A stretch of 64,000 bases of DNA from Plastoroseomonas hellenica (GCF_018129085.1 NZ_JAAGBB010000019.1:1-64000); one strand, 5' to 3'. Positions 9,454 to 17,848 are shown, counted from the stretch's first letter. The notes: generated from the letters alone by a model not told the origin. Numbers and translations are program-made.

Positions 9454-10167
9454 TCAATGTGCCTCCGCCGTGCGTATCTGGACCGGTGCCGCCGTGCGGC
9501 CGGTCTCGGCGTAGCCACGGCCGTAGTGCTCTTCGAGCCGGACCTGGACGCGGTTCCAGAGGGTGGTCAGCACCAGGTAGTAGACGGCGGCGACGCAGTA
9601 GAGCTCCAGCACCTCGAATCTCTCCTGCATCAGCACCTGGCTGCGGCGCATCAACTCCTCCAGCGAGATGACGGAGGCGAGCGAGGTGGCCTTGAGCAAC
9701 CCGTTCAGCGAATTGCCGAGGGGCGGGATGATCAGGCGCGCGACCTGGGGCATCAGCACCAGGCGCAGCGTGCGCCAGCGGGAGAGGCCGAGGGCCTTGG
9801 CCGCCTCCATCTGGCCCTTGGGAATGCCGTTGAAGCCACCGCGGATCGTCTCCGAGAGATAGGCCGCCTCGTTGAGGCTGAGGGCGAGGAGTGCCGAGGG
9901 CAGCACGCCGAGCCGGATGCCGAGCTGCGGCAGGCCGGTGTAGATGAGGACGAGCTGCACCAGCAGCGGCGTGCCCCGGAAGACCCAGACGTAGAATCCC
10001 GCGCTGCCGGAGAGTGCCGCGCTCCTCGACATGCGCATCAGCGCGAGCACGGTGCCGAAGATCAGGCCGATGAGCATGGTCACGATGGTCAGGCCGATCG
10101 TCACCAGCACGCCTTCCAGTAGGTAGGCGTTGGTCAGGTAGGACAGGAAGGCCTGGAGATCGAACAT
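9454..10167 (-). CDS. Polar amino-acid ABC transporter permease
   Basis: A 237-residue integral membrane protein of the HisM/GlnP family, moving a small polar solute with a binding protein and an ATPase. Several hydrophobic segments are evident (first near residues 20-45). The conserved permease loop EAAKALGLSRWRTLRLVLMPQ near residues 120-145 is the EAA motif that contacts the ATPase. The gene follows its binding protein on the minus strand. No ATPase gene is adjacent, so one must be supplied from elsewhere or has been lost. Confidence 0.9.
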   Translation of the reverse strand: MFDLQAFLSYLTNAYLLEGVLVTIGLTIVTMLIGLIFGTVLALMRMSRSAALSGSAGFYVWVFRGTPLLVQLVLIYTGLPQLGIRLGVLPSALLALSLNEAAYLSETIRGGFNGIPKGQMEAAKALGLSRWRTLRLVLMPQVARLIIPPLGNSLNGLLKATSLASVISLEELMRRSQVLMQERFEVLELYCVAAVYYLVLTTLWNRVQVRLEEHYGRGYAETGRTAAPVQIRTAEAH

Positions 10168-10185
10168 CGGCCCGACCCTTCGTGG

Positions 10186-10268
10186 TTGGAGCGTGATGGC
10201 TTGAGGCGGAATCGCCGAAAGTCTGAATCACGCGATCCAACACAGTGCTGGAGCGTGATCGTCTGAGA
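10186..10268. repeat. Short direct and inverted repeats between binding protein and permease
   Basis: TGGAGCGTGAT occurs twice (about 10187-10197 and 10249-10259). The first copy can pair with ATCACGC at about 10227-10233, enclosing a second small hairpin GGCG-GAAT-CGCC (10205-10216). The arrangement resembles REP-type elements or an mRNA processing structure that could uncouple expression of the two transporter genes. No other copy was noticed in the window. Confidence 0.45.
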
Positions 10269-10287
10269 TTTGAGCGGGCTCGGGCGC

Positions 10288-11121
10288 TCAGCCCGGGCCG
10301 GGGCCGCGGATAGCGAAGCCGTCGCCGGCCAGGCGCGTCATGCCGAAGCGGTCGAAGAGCCGGTCATAGGTGCCATCCGCCTTCAGCGCGTTCAGCGCAT
10401 CGGCGAAGGCTTCGGCCAGCGCCTTGTCGCGGAAGGCGAAGGTGATGTCCGTGCCGAACAGGCTGCGGACATGGATCCGCGCGATGCCGCGGCTCACCAT
10501 CTCGTTCGCCGTCTCGTCGATGTTGATCGCGGCCTCGAGCTGGCCCGCGCGAAGTGCGGCGACGGTCTCGCTGGCGGTCGAGAAGGTGCGGAAGTTGATC
10601 GGGCGCAGGCCGCGCGCGACCATCTCCGTATTCGCCTCGCGCGATTTGCGCTCGTTGTAGGTGCCGGTCTCGACGCCGACGGTGCGGCCCGCGAGCGCAT
10701 CGAACCCGGCGAGCTGCAGCGTGCTGTTCGGCAGGGTGTAGATGCTGATCGCCTGCTGGGCGTAGGGCACCATGTAGAAGAGCCTGGAGCGCTCCTCGGT
10801 CCAGAACAGGCCGGTGTTGATGGTGTCGAACCGGCCCGAGCGCAGGCCCGGGATCATCGGCGGGAAATCCATGCGCATGAAGACCGGCTCCAGGCACATC
10901 TTCGCCGCTGCGGCGCGGGCCAGCTCCACGTTCAGGCCTTGCAGCTCGCCACGGCTGTCGACGAATTGCTGCGGCGGCAGGGTGGGATTGATGGACATGG
11001 TCCATTTGCCCGCTTCGAGCAGGCTGCCCGCGGCCACGCGCGGCGAGCAGGTCTGGGCCATGACGGCACCGCCGGAGAGGGCGGCGCCGGCGAAGCCGAG
11101 GAGGAGACGTCGCGTATGCAT
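10288..11121 (-). CDS. Amino-acid ABC transporter substrate-binding protein (SBP family 3)
   Basis: A 277-residue exported protein that should capture a polar amino acid or similar solute in the periplasm. It starts with a twin-arginine-containing signal (MHTRRLLLG, cleavage probably after AVMAQ). The mature part has family-3 features: GELQGLNVELARAAA near residue 58, where the ligand-binding lobe begins, GRTVGVETGTYNE near 150 and a typical lobe-2 ending. It precedes the permease by 120 bases. The ligand cannot be inferred; location beside a CoA-dependent catabolic operon suggests a carboxylate or amino acid. Confidence 0.9.
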   Translation of the reverse strand: MHTRRLLLGFAGAALSGGAVMAQTCSPRVAAGSLLEAGKWTMSINPTLPPQQFVDSRGELQGLNVELARAAAAKMCLEPVFMRMDFPPMIPGLRSGRFDTINTGLFWTEERSRLFYMVPYAQQAISIYTLPNSTLQLAGFDALAGRTVGVETGTYNERKSREANTEMVARGLRPINFRTFSTASETVAALRAGQLEAAINIDETANEMVSRGIARIHVRSLFGTDITFAFRDKALAEAFADALNALKADGTYDRLFDRFGMTRLAGDGFAIRGPGPG

Positions 11122-11223
11122 CGTACGGTTCCCGTTGCGAAGGTTGCCCGACCGCAGCCGAGCGGCAGGCGGTCACCTCAAACGGAACAGGATGCCTCGC
11201 AATAAACGTGCCTGAGGCTTGCC

Positions 11224-11703
11224 TCAGGCGTGTCCGGCGTTCCGGGTGAGGATGAGGGAGGCGTGCTCGGCGTCGATCACCACCTCGCCGCGCGCATTCA
11301 CCAGCTCCAGGAACTCGGTGACGACGCCGCGGTCGGGGTTGCGACTGGGACGCTTCGCGGTGAAGCGCATGCGCAGATGCAGCTTGTCGCCGGCGAGGAC
11401 GGGCGCGCGGAAGCGCACCTTGTCCCAGCCGAGGGATGCGATGGAGGTGCTGTCGTAAAGGCGCAGCTCGGTCTTCAGCCCCTCCATGAGGGAGAGGCCG
11501 AACAGGCCATGAGCGATGACGGCCGGGAAGCCGCGACTGCGGCAATAGGCCGCATCCGTGTGCAGCGGGTGGTGGTCCCGCGTCAGCTCGGCGAAGGCGG
11601 CGATCTGCCCGGCCGTGACGGTATGGGTGCCGGTGCGCCATTCCTCGCCGAGGATGACGTCCTCGAGAAAGAGGCTGGCGGCGGCGGGCGGGGATGCGGT
11701 CAT
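11224..11703 (-). CDS. MaoC-like (R)-specific enoyl-CoA hydratase
   Basis: A 159-residue hot-dog protein of the MaoC dehydratase family, expected to add water across an enoyl-CoA double bond. The hydratase signature is present as FAELTRDHHPLHTD near residue 37 with the catalytic-type Asp/His, followed by AVIAHGLFGLSL. The ATG overlaps the stop of the CoA-transferase gene as ATGA, so the two are translationally coupled. It is the last gene of the LacI-headed five-gene operon. Together with the CoA transferase and acyl-CoA dehydrogenase it suggests acid activation, desaturation and hydration. Confidence 0.88.
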   Translation of the reverse strand: MTASPPAAASLFLEDVILGEEWRTGTHTVTAGQIAAFAELTRDHHPLHTDAAYCRSRGFPAVIAHGLFGLSLMEGLKTELRLYDSTSIASLGWDKVRFRAPVLAGDKLHLRMRFTAKRPSRNPDRGVVTEFLELVNARGEVVIDAEHASLILTRNAGHA

Positions 11704-13307
11704 CGGGCGGGCCTCGGCCGCGCCGCCTGCGCCAGGAACGCCTCGCGGAGCGCCATGGGACCAGGGCGGAAGAGGCGCGCGTCCATCGGCTGCAGCGCGG
11801 GGCTGACCAGCGGCCGGAAGCCCATCTGATCCAGCACGTCCTCCTGCAGCCGGGCGCCGGGCGCGATCTCCGTCAGCACCAGGCCATCCGGCTCCAGCTC
11901 GAAGACGGCGCGCTCGGTGACGAAGGTGACCTCCTGGCCCTTCTGGCGCGCCAGGCGACCGCTGAAGCTGACCTGCTCGACGGCGGGCACGAACTTCTGC
12001 ATCCGGCCCTCGCTCCGGATGGCGATGCCGCCTTCCGTCAGGCCGATATCGAGGCCGCCGCCGGTGAGCGTCCCGCTGAAGACCAGGCGCCGCGTGTTCT
12101 GGGTGATGTCGATGAAGCCGCCGGCGCCGGCGAAGCGGTTGCCGAACTTGGTGACGTTGACGTTGCCCTCCGGATCCACCTCCGCGAAGGAGAGGAAGGC
12201 GCAGGAGAGGCCGCCGCCGTCGTAGAAGTCGAACTGGTAGCCCTGGTCGATGATCGCCCGCGGATTGACCGCGGTGCCGAATTCGCGGGCATGGCCGGGC
12301 ACGCCGCCGATGACGCCGGCTTCGACGGTCAGGGTGATCAGATCCTCGATCCCCTCCTCCGCCGCCACATTCGGGATCATGGCGGAGACGCCGACGCCGA
12401 GGTTGACCACATCGCCCGGGCAGAGCTCCAGCGCGGCGCGGCGGGCCATGATGCGGCGTTCGCTCATCGGGTCCGGCAGGATGGAGGAGGTCGGGATTCG
12501 CGTCTCGCCGCTGCGGCTCGGGTCGTATTGCGTGCCGAAGGTCTGCATCTGCTCCGGCTCGACCACGATGTGGTCGATCAGGAAGCCCGGGATCTTCACC
12601 ATCTGCGGGTTGAGACTGCCGCGGCGCGCTATGCGCTTGACCTGGCAGATGACGATGCCGCCCGCATTGTGCACGGCCTGGGCGATGGAGAGATCCTCCC
12701 GGGTCGTCGCCTCATGCTCCATGGTGACGTAGCCATCCTCATCCGCGGTGGTGCCGCGGATCAGGGCGACGCGCGGGGCGCCGGGGACGCGGTAGAAGAG
12801 CCAGTCGCGATCCATGAGTCGGACGTGGTCCACCAGTGTCTCGGTGGTGCGCGCATTCATGCGGCCACCGCTCCCGGGCCCCTCCTGGCGCGGGTCCATG
12901 TAGGTCCCGAGCCCGACATGGGTGAGGATGCCGGGCTGGCCGGAGGCCATGGCTCGGCAGAGCCCGGTCATCACGCCCTGGGGAAAGTTGTAGGCCTCGA
13001 TGTGATTGCCATCGATCAGCGCCATGAAGGGCACCTGCAGGCCGTAATGGCCACCGATGACGCGCTTCACCAGGCCCTGGTGGCCGAAGTGGCAGAGGCC
13101 GTGCTCGTGCACGGCCCCGATGCCGGTGACGTGGAACAGCGTCAGGTCATGCGGTCCCTGCCCCGCCAGGAAGCGGCGCTCCACCGCCTCGATCAGCGCT
13201 TCCGGCGTGCCGGTGCCGCCATTGCCGCCGATGATGACGAAGTCGCCGTCCTGGATCAGGGCGGCGGCCGCCTCGGCCGTGATGCAGCGCGGTACGGTCG
13301 CCGCCAT
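11700..13307 (-). CDS. Fused family I acyl-CoA:acid CoA transferase
   Basis: The 535-residue product combines alpha and beta CoA-transferase halves in one chain, as in the YdiF/propionate-CoA-transferase type. It should move CoA from an acyl-CoA donor to a free carboxylic acid. A glycine-rich N-terminal region (IGGNGGTGTPEA, ~26-37) and the beta-half VNLGVGVSAMIP (~301-312) fit the fold. Glu329 in the ExGxxGG motif (EAGVIGG) is the expected thioester-forming residue. It begins at an ATG overlapping the stop of the acyl-CoA dehydrogenase gene by one base (TGATG). Acid substrate unknown. Confidence 0.9.
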   Translation of the reverse strand: MAATVPRCITAEAAAALIQDGDFVIIGGNGGTGTPEALIEAVERRFLAGQGPHDLTLFHVTGIGAVHEHGLCHFGHQGLVKRVIGGHYGLQVPFMALIDGNHIEAYNFPQGVMTGLCRAMASGQPGILTHVGLGTYMDPRQEGPGSGGRMNARTTETLVDHVRLMDRDWLFYRVPGAPRVALIRGTTADEDGYVTMEHEATTREDLSIAQAVHNAGGIVICQVKRIARRGSLNPQMVKIPGFLIDHIVVEPEQMQTFGTQYDPSRSGETRIPTSSILPDPMSERRIMARRAALELCPGDVVNLGVGVSAMIPNVAAEEGIEDLITLTVEAGVIGGVPGHAREFGTAVNPRAIIDQGYQFDFYDGGGLSCAFLSFAEVDPEGNVNVTKFGNRFAGAGGFIDITQNTRRLVFSGTLTGGGLDIGLTEGGIAIRSEGRMQKFVPAVEQVSFSGRLARQKGQEVTFVTERAVFELEPDGLVLTEIAPGARLQEDVLDQMGFRPLVSPALQPMDARLFRPGPMALREAFLAQAARPRPAR

Positions 13308-14449
13308 CAGGCCATCTCCTTCTCGATCTGGCGGGCGATGATCAGGCGCTGGATCTGGTTGGTGCCTTCGTAGATCTGCGCGAGGCGCACGTCGCGGAAC
13401 AGGCGCTCCACGCGGTAGGCGCGGGAATAGCCGTTGCCGCCATGGATCTGCAGCGCATTGGAGACGTGCTTCGTCGCCATGTCCGTGGTGAAGAGCTTGG
13501 CCTGCGCCGCCTCCTTCGCGATCGGCATGCCGTGGTCGTAGAGGCGGGCGGCGTGATGGATCAGCATCCGCGCGGCCGCGATGTCCGTCGACATGTCGGC
13601 CAGCATGAACTGCACGGCCTGGAAGTTGATGATCGGGCCGCCGAACTGCTGGCGGGTCTTGGCATAGGCCACCGCATCCTCGAATGCCGCCTGGGCGATG
13701 CCGAGGGCCATGGCGGACATCATCAGGCGGCTGAAGTTGAAGTTGCCCATGGCCATCTTGAAGGCGCCGTTCTCGGGGCCGATCACGGCATCGGCGGGGG
13801 CACGCACGCCATCCAGCGTGATCATGCAGTCCGCGAGGCCATGCATGCCCAGCAGCTCCTCCTCCTTGCCGCGGAGGATGCCGGGGGCGTGGCCATCCAG
13901 CAGGAAGCAGGAGATGGCCTTGTGGCCGTTCTCGCTGCCGCTGCGGGCGAAGACCATCAGCGCATCCACGACGCCGCCGAGCGTGACCCAGGCCTTGGTG
14001 CCGTCCAGCACCCAGCCCTCGCCATCCCGCCGCGCGGTGGTGCGCAGGCCCGCGACATCCGAACCGTGGTCGGGCTCGGTGACGGCTGTCGCCGGGATGA
14101 TGTCGCCGGCGAGGATGCCGGGGATCAGTGCGCGGTGGCGGTCGTTGCCGTGCTGGTCGAGGAAGAGGGCGGCCTCCACCGGGATCGCGAAAGCGTTGGC
14201 GACGGCGCCGGAGCAGCGCGCCAGCTCCTCCATCGCGATGCAGGCGCCGGTCGCGCCCATGCCGGCGCCGCCTGCGCCCTCGCGCAGCGCCACGCCGAAC
14301 AGGCCGAGCGCCGCCATGCCCTTGTAGAGGGCACGGTCGAAGCGGTCCTCGCGGTCGATGGCGGCGGCGCGCGGCAGGATCTCCCGCTCGGCGAAGCGGC
14401 GGGCGGTGTCGCGCAGCGCGGTCTGGTCCTCGGTGAAGAAGCGTTGCAT
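13307..14449 (-). CDS. Acyl-CoA dehydrogenase
   Basis: A 380-residue flavoprotein that introduces a 2,3-double bond in an acyl-CoA and passes electrons to ETF. Family signatures are AVTEPDHGSDVAGLRTTA (flavin/substrate loop), QFGGPIINFQAVQFMLADM, and the C-terminal YEGTNQIQR in which Glu361 occupies the usual catalytic-base position. The ATG at 14449 is preferred because it has a GAGG Shine-Dalgarno and matches family starts; 29 extra in-frame residues upstream lie inside the tautomerase gene. Seven bases separate it from that gene's stop, supporting one transcript. Confidence 0.93.
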   Translation of the reverse strand: MQRFFTEDQTALRDTARRFAEREILPRAAAIDREDRFDRALYKGMAALGLFGVALREGAGGAGMGATGACIAMEELARCSGAVANAFAIPVEAALFLDQHGNDRHRALIPGILAGDIIPATAVTEPDHGSDVAGLRTTARRDGEGWVLDGTKAWVTLGGVVDALMVFARSGSENGHKAISCFLLDGHAPGILRGKEEELLGMHGLADCMITLDGVRAPADAVIGPENGAFKMAMGNFNFSRLMMSAMALGIAQAAFEDAVAYAKTRQQFGGPIINFQAVQFMLADMSTDIAAARMLIHHAARLYDHGMPIAKEAAQAKLFTTDMATKHVSNALQIHGGNGYSRAYRVERLFRDVRLAQIYEGTNQIQRLIIARQIEKEMA

Positions 14450-14456
14450 CGGGGCC

Positions 14457-14837
14457 TCAGCCTGGTTCGGCGTCGGCGGCGAGGCGGCCGGCATGGGCCA
14501 CCTCGTCCGTGGCGCGATCGAGGAAATAGACGGCAAGGGCCTTGGGCGTGGTGCCGTAGAGGCTGGCGAGCGGGGCGGTCACGGCAGCGGCGGCGTTGCG
14601 GCGCTCCGCGATGCCGCGGCGATAGGCATGCACCTTGACGAAGATGCGCTGCTCCTCCGGCAAGCCGCCCACGACGCCGGCATGGGCGTAGGCGCCCGGC
14701 GCGATGTCCAGGAAGTAGAGGGTCACCGTCTCCGGCCCGACGGAGAAGGCGCGGCAGATGCCCTCCGTGACGGCGGTGGCCGCCTGCTGGCGGCGCTCGG
14801 CCGGAAGCGGCGGGGCGAGGATCTCGACATAGGGCAT
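14457..14837 (-). CDS. Two-domain tautomerase-superfamily protein
   Basis: The 126-residue protein begins Met-Pro, so Pro1 of the mature chain is available as catalytic base as in 4-oxalocrotonate tautomerase relatives. It looks like two fused beta-alpha-beta units: residues 1-54 and 66-120 align, each ending in a YFLD...AHAG segment (LYFLDIAPGAYAHAG and VYFLDRATDEVAHAG). Only the first unit retains the N-terminal Pro. Such fusions occur in the cis-CaaD/MSAD branch, but the reaction here is unknown. The gene overlaps the LacI gene stop by one base (TGATG) and lies in an operon of CoA-ester enzymes. Confidence 0.75.
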   Translation of the reverse strand: MPYVEILAPPLPAERRQQAATAVTEGICRAFSVGPETVTLYFLDIAPGAYAHAGVVGGLPEEQRIFVKVHAYRRGIAERRNAAAAVTAPLASLYGTTPKALAVYFLDRATDEVAHAGRLAADAEPG

Positions 14838-15862
14838 CAGGGGGCCACCGGGCGGCAGGAATGGCGCTGGATCAGCCGGGCGCCGATCCGGTACTCGCGC
14901 GCGGTCTCGGCGGGCGGCGCGGCATTGGGGCGCAGGCGCTGCAGAAGACGGTCGGCGGCCAGGTCGGCCATGGCGGTGGCGCCGCTGTCCACGACGCTGA
15001 TGGCCGGGCGCTGCCAGGCGAAGCCGGGCATGTCCTCGTAGCAGAGGAGGGAGATGTCGTCGGGGACCAGCAGGTCGCGCTCCGCCAGGCCGCGCAACAC
15101 GCCGAGTGCGGATTCATGGTTGGCGACGAAGAGGGCGGTCGGGCGGTCCGCGCGGTCGAGGAGCTGCCGGCAGCCGGCGAGGCCGGTTTCGGGCTCATAG
15201 GGGCCGGCATGGACGAGCGACGGGTCGAAGGCGATGCCCGCCTCCTCCAGCGCCCGGCGATAGCCGGAGAGGCGCTCGCGGCCCGAGGTGGTCTCCCGCC
15301 GGCCGACGATCAGGCCGATCCGGCGGTGGCCAAGCTCCAGCAGGTGGCGGGTGCCGGCATAGGCGCCCTCCGGATCCGCGGCGAGGACGGTTTCCATCTC
15401 CACCATCTCGTCACGGCGGACCACGCAGGTGACGGGCGTGCCGTTGCTGTCGAGGGCCGCGAGCCGCGCGCCGTTATGGCCGGTCGGGCAGATGATGAGG
15501 CCGTCCACGCGTTGGTCGGCCAGGGTGGCGATAATCTCCGCCTCCTGCTCCGGGTCGTCGGCGGTGATGCAGAGGATGGTCTGGTAGCCCTCGGCGCGCA
15601 GGCGGCGCTGCACCACCTCCGCCAGCACGCGGAAGGAGGCGTTGGTAAGGTTGTGCACCACCAGGCCGACGAGGCGTGTGGTGCGCGTCTTCAGCCCGCG
15701 GGCGAGGGCGTTGGGGCGGTAGCCCAGCTCGGCCGCGATGCGCCGGAGCCGCGCCTCGGTGCTCCTGCTGGTCAGCCCCTCGCCGGCCAGGGCGCGGGAG
15801 GCCGTGGCGATCGACACCTTGGCGGCCTGCGCGACGTCCCGGAGCGTCACTGTGCTCTGCAT
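14837..15862 (-). CDS. LacI-family transcriptional regulator
   Basis: A 341-residue DNA-binding repressor/activator. Residues 1-50 form the LacI helix-turn-helix (VTLRDVAQAAKVSIATASRAL) and hinge (GYRPNALARGLKT); the rest is a periplasmic-binding-protein-like effector domain. ATG at 15862 is the only start giving the canonical N-terminus. It heads the operon of tautomerase, acyl-CoA dehydrogenase, CoA transferase and MaoC, and lies divergent to two DapA-family genes. Operator-like words between the two units suggest it controls both, responding to a pathway metabolite. Confidence 0.93.
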   Translation of the reverse strand: MQSTVTLRDVAQAAKVSIATASRALAGEGLTSRSTEARLRRIAAELGYRPNALARGLKTRTTRLVGLVVHNLTNASFRVLAEVVQRRLRAEGYQTILCITADDPEQEAEIIATLADQRVDGLIICPTGHNGARLAALDSNGTPVTCVVRRDEMVEMETVLAADPEGAYAGTRHLLELGHRRIGLIVGRRETTSGRERLSGYRRALEEAGIAFDPSLVHAGPYEPETGLAGCRQLLDRADRPTALFVANHESALGVLRGLAERDLLVPDDISLLCYEDMPGFAWQRPAISVVDSGATAMADLAADRLLQRLRPNAAPPAETAREYRIGARLIQRHSCRPVAP

Positions 15863-15880
15863 GCGGGAACGATGTCCTGT

Positions 15881-15981
15881 AATCGTTTGCGGAAGCAAGT
15901 CCGATCTTGGGCTCCCAATCAGCAAATCAAATTTGACCTGACAGGCAATGACGGCTTCTAATGCATTCGCAAACGTTTTCG
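15881..15981. promoter_or_regulatory. Pair of LacI-type operators in divergent promoter region
   Basis: CGCAAACGTTTTCG at 15968-15981 is a near-perfect palindrome centred on the CG of AAACGTTT, the class recognised by many LacI-family proteins. AATCGTTTGCGG at 15881-15892 contains the same half-site CGTTTGCG. They lie about 85 bases apart, one near each divergent gene start, an arrangement compatible with looping repression. The right-hand site would sit inside the coding region if the upstream ATG (15948) of the first DapA-like gene were used. Binding by the adjacent LacI protein is inferred. Confidence 0.65.
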
Positions 15982-16004
15982 GCAATCTGCGAAGGGGTCG
16001 TGCC

Positions 16005-16952
16005 TTGGACCTGACCGGCATCGGCGGCATCTGGCCCGCCTCCCTCACCCCCTTCGACCGGGACGGGGCGGTCGACGAGGCGGCGCTCACGGCGCATCTC
16101 GGCCATCTGGCCGCGGCGCCGGGCGTGCGCGCCCTGGTGGTGAACGGCCATGCCGGCGAGACCAGCGCGCTCGACCGCGCGGAGCGGCAGCAGGTCGTGC
16201 GGATTGCGCGCGCGGTGGCGGGCGCGGCCACGGGCGTGGTGGCGGGCATCGTCGCCGAGGATCCGCGGGCGGCCTCAGCCCTGGCGCGGGACGCGCGGGA
16301 GGCCGGCGCGGACGCGCTGCTGCTCTTCCCGCCCCTGCTCTTCGCCGGCGGGGCGGAAGCGCGGCCGGAGATGGTGCTGCGCTTCTTCGCGGCGGTGGCC
16401 GAGGCGGCGCCGCTGCCCATCGTGCTGTTCCAGCTCTCCCGCGCCTCCGGCCTCGGCTATGCGCCGGAACTGCTGGCGCGGCTGCTGCGCGAGGTGCCCA
16501 GCATCATCGCGGTGAAGGAGGGCAGCGAGATCCCCGCCGCCTATGAGGACAACCTGCTGGTGCTGCGCGATTGCGGGCGCCAGGTGAGTATGCTGACCAG
16601 CAACAACACCTGGCTGCTGGCCTCGCTGGCCTTCGGCGGGGACGGCATCCTCTCCGGCATCGGCAGCGTGGCGCCGGGCATCCTCGCGGAGATGCACGAT
16701 GCGGCAGCGCGCGGGGATCTCGCGGCGGCGCGGCGCGCGAATGACCGGCTGCGGCCACTGGTGCGGGTGTTCTACCGCCGCCCGTCGCTCGACATGCACA
16801 ATCGCATGAAGACGGCGCTGAACCTGATGGGCCTCCTGCCCAACCCGGCGCCGCGCGCGCCGCTGCTGCCCATCACGGAGGGGGAGCGGGCGGAGATCCG
16901 GCGGGCGCTGGTGGCATCCGGCCTGCTGGCCGGCGGTGAGATGGCGGCATGA
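16005..16952 (+). CDS. DapA/N-acetylneuraminate-lyase family protein, atypical
   Basis: A 315-residue class I aldolase or dehydratase-like protein. The Schiff-base Lys is in IIAVKEGS. However the usual GTTGE loop reads NGHAGET, and the YNxP-type tyrosine strand reads VLFQLSRA, so the tyrosine that normally relays protons is replaced by Phe. It may use a different mechanism or substrate than the second paralogue. TTG at 16005 has a GAAGGGG Shine-Dalgarno and starts at the family N-terminus; ATG at 15948 would add 19 residues and cover the operator. The stop overlaps the next gene by four bases. Confidence 0.8.
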   Translation: MDLTGIGGIWPASLTPFDRDGAVDEAALTAHLGHLAAAPGVRALVVNGHAGETSALDRAERQQVVRIARAVAGAATGVVAGIVAEDPRAASALARDAREAGADALLLFPPLLFAGGAEARPEMVLRFFAAVAEAAPLPIVLFQLSRASGLGYAPELLARLLREVPSIIAVKEGSEIPAAYEDNLLVLRDCGRQVSMLTSNNTWLLASLAFGGDGILSGIGSVAPGILAEMHDAAARGDLAAARRANDRLRPLVRVFYRRPSLDMHNRMKTALNLMGLLPNPAPRAPLLPITEGERAEIRRALVASGLLAGGEMAA

Positions 16953-17848
16953 CGATGAAGAGCTTCCGCGGCACCTATACGGTGATGATCACGCCCTTCA
17001 CGGAGACGGGCGCGCTCGACCTGCCGGCGCTCCGCCGCTTCGTGGACTGGCAGATCGCGGAGGGCATTCACGGGCTGATCCCGCTGGGATCCACGGGCGA
17101 ATTCCTGTCCCTCTCCGATGAGGAGCATGTGGCGGTGGCGGAGACGGTGATCCGCCAGGCCGCCGGGCGCGTGCCCGTGCTGGTCGGCGCCGGCGCCGAG
17201 GATACGCGGGAGGCGGTGCGGCTCAGCCGGCGGGCCGAACGCCTCGGCGCGGATGGGGTGATGATCATCCCCCCCTTCTATTCGACGCCGACCGAGGACG
17301 AGCTCTACCACCACTACAAGACGATCGGCGATGCGATCGGCATTCCGATCATGGTCTACAACAACCCCGCCACCGCGAATGTGGACCTGACGCCGCCCAT
17401 CGTCGCGCGGCTCTCCACCATCGCGAACTGCACCTACATCAAGGAATCGACGCTGGAGGTGACGCGCGTGCGGGACATCATCCGGCTCTGCGGGGATCGG
17501 ATGACGGTGTTCGGCGGCATCCTCGGCTTCGAATCCTTCGTGGAGGGCGCAGAGGGCTGGGTAGCTGTCGCCTCCAATGTCGCACCGGGGCCGCTGTCGC
17601 GGCTCTTCGAACTGGTGGCCAATGAGGAGAAGATCCGCGAGGCGCGGTCGCTTTACCTGCGCTACCTGCCGCTGATCGAATTCGTGGGCGGGCAGTATTA
17701 CGTGGCGGGAACCAAGGCGCTGCTGCGGCACATGGGCTGTCCGGTTGGCGCGCCGCGCCCGCCGCGCCTGCCCCTTCCCGCCCCGCGCGATGCGATGGCG
17801 CAGGACATCGTGCAGGCGCTGGGCCTGGCCTTTCGCCAGGCCTCCTGA
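16949..17848 (+). CDS. DapA-family 2-oxo-acid aldolase/dehydratase
   Basis: A 299-residue dihydrodipicolinate-synthase-family TIM barrel with the full set of motifs: PLGSTGEFLSLS near residue 44, the tyrosine in MVYNNPATAN, and the Schiff-base Lys in TYIKEST. Such enzymes cleave or dehydrate 2-oxo acids such as 2-keto-3-deoxy sugars acids or 4-hydroxy-2-oxo acids. It starts within an ATGA overlap with the preceding paralogue. It is unlikely to be the lysine-biosynthetic enzyme because it sits in a LacI-regulated catabolic locus with a divergent paralogue. Substrate unknown. Confidence 0.88.
   Translation: MTMKSFRGTYTVMITPFTETGALDLPALRRFVDWQIAEGIHGLIPLGSTGEFLSLSDEEHVAVAETVIRQAAGRVPVLVGAGAEDTREAVRLSRRAERLGADGVMIIPPFYSTPTEDELYHHYKTIGDAIGIPIMVYNNPATANVDLTPPIVARLSTIANCTYIKESTLEVTRVRDIIRLCGDRMTVFGGILGFESFVEGAEGWVAVASNVAPGPLSRLFELVANEEKIREARSLYLRYLPLIEFVGGQYYVAGTKALLRHMGCPVGAPRPPRLPLPAPRDAMAQDIVQALGLAFRQAS

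Noticed and set aside
11694-13373. 559-codon plus-strand frame opposite the CoA transferase
   Set aside because: Antisense shadow; the minus strand has a complete catalytic motif and operon context.
16949-17848. Naming this gene dapA of lysine biosynthesis
   Set aside because: Location in a LacI-regulated catabolic locus with an overlapping paralogue makes a catabolic role more likely.
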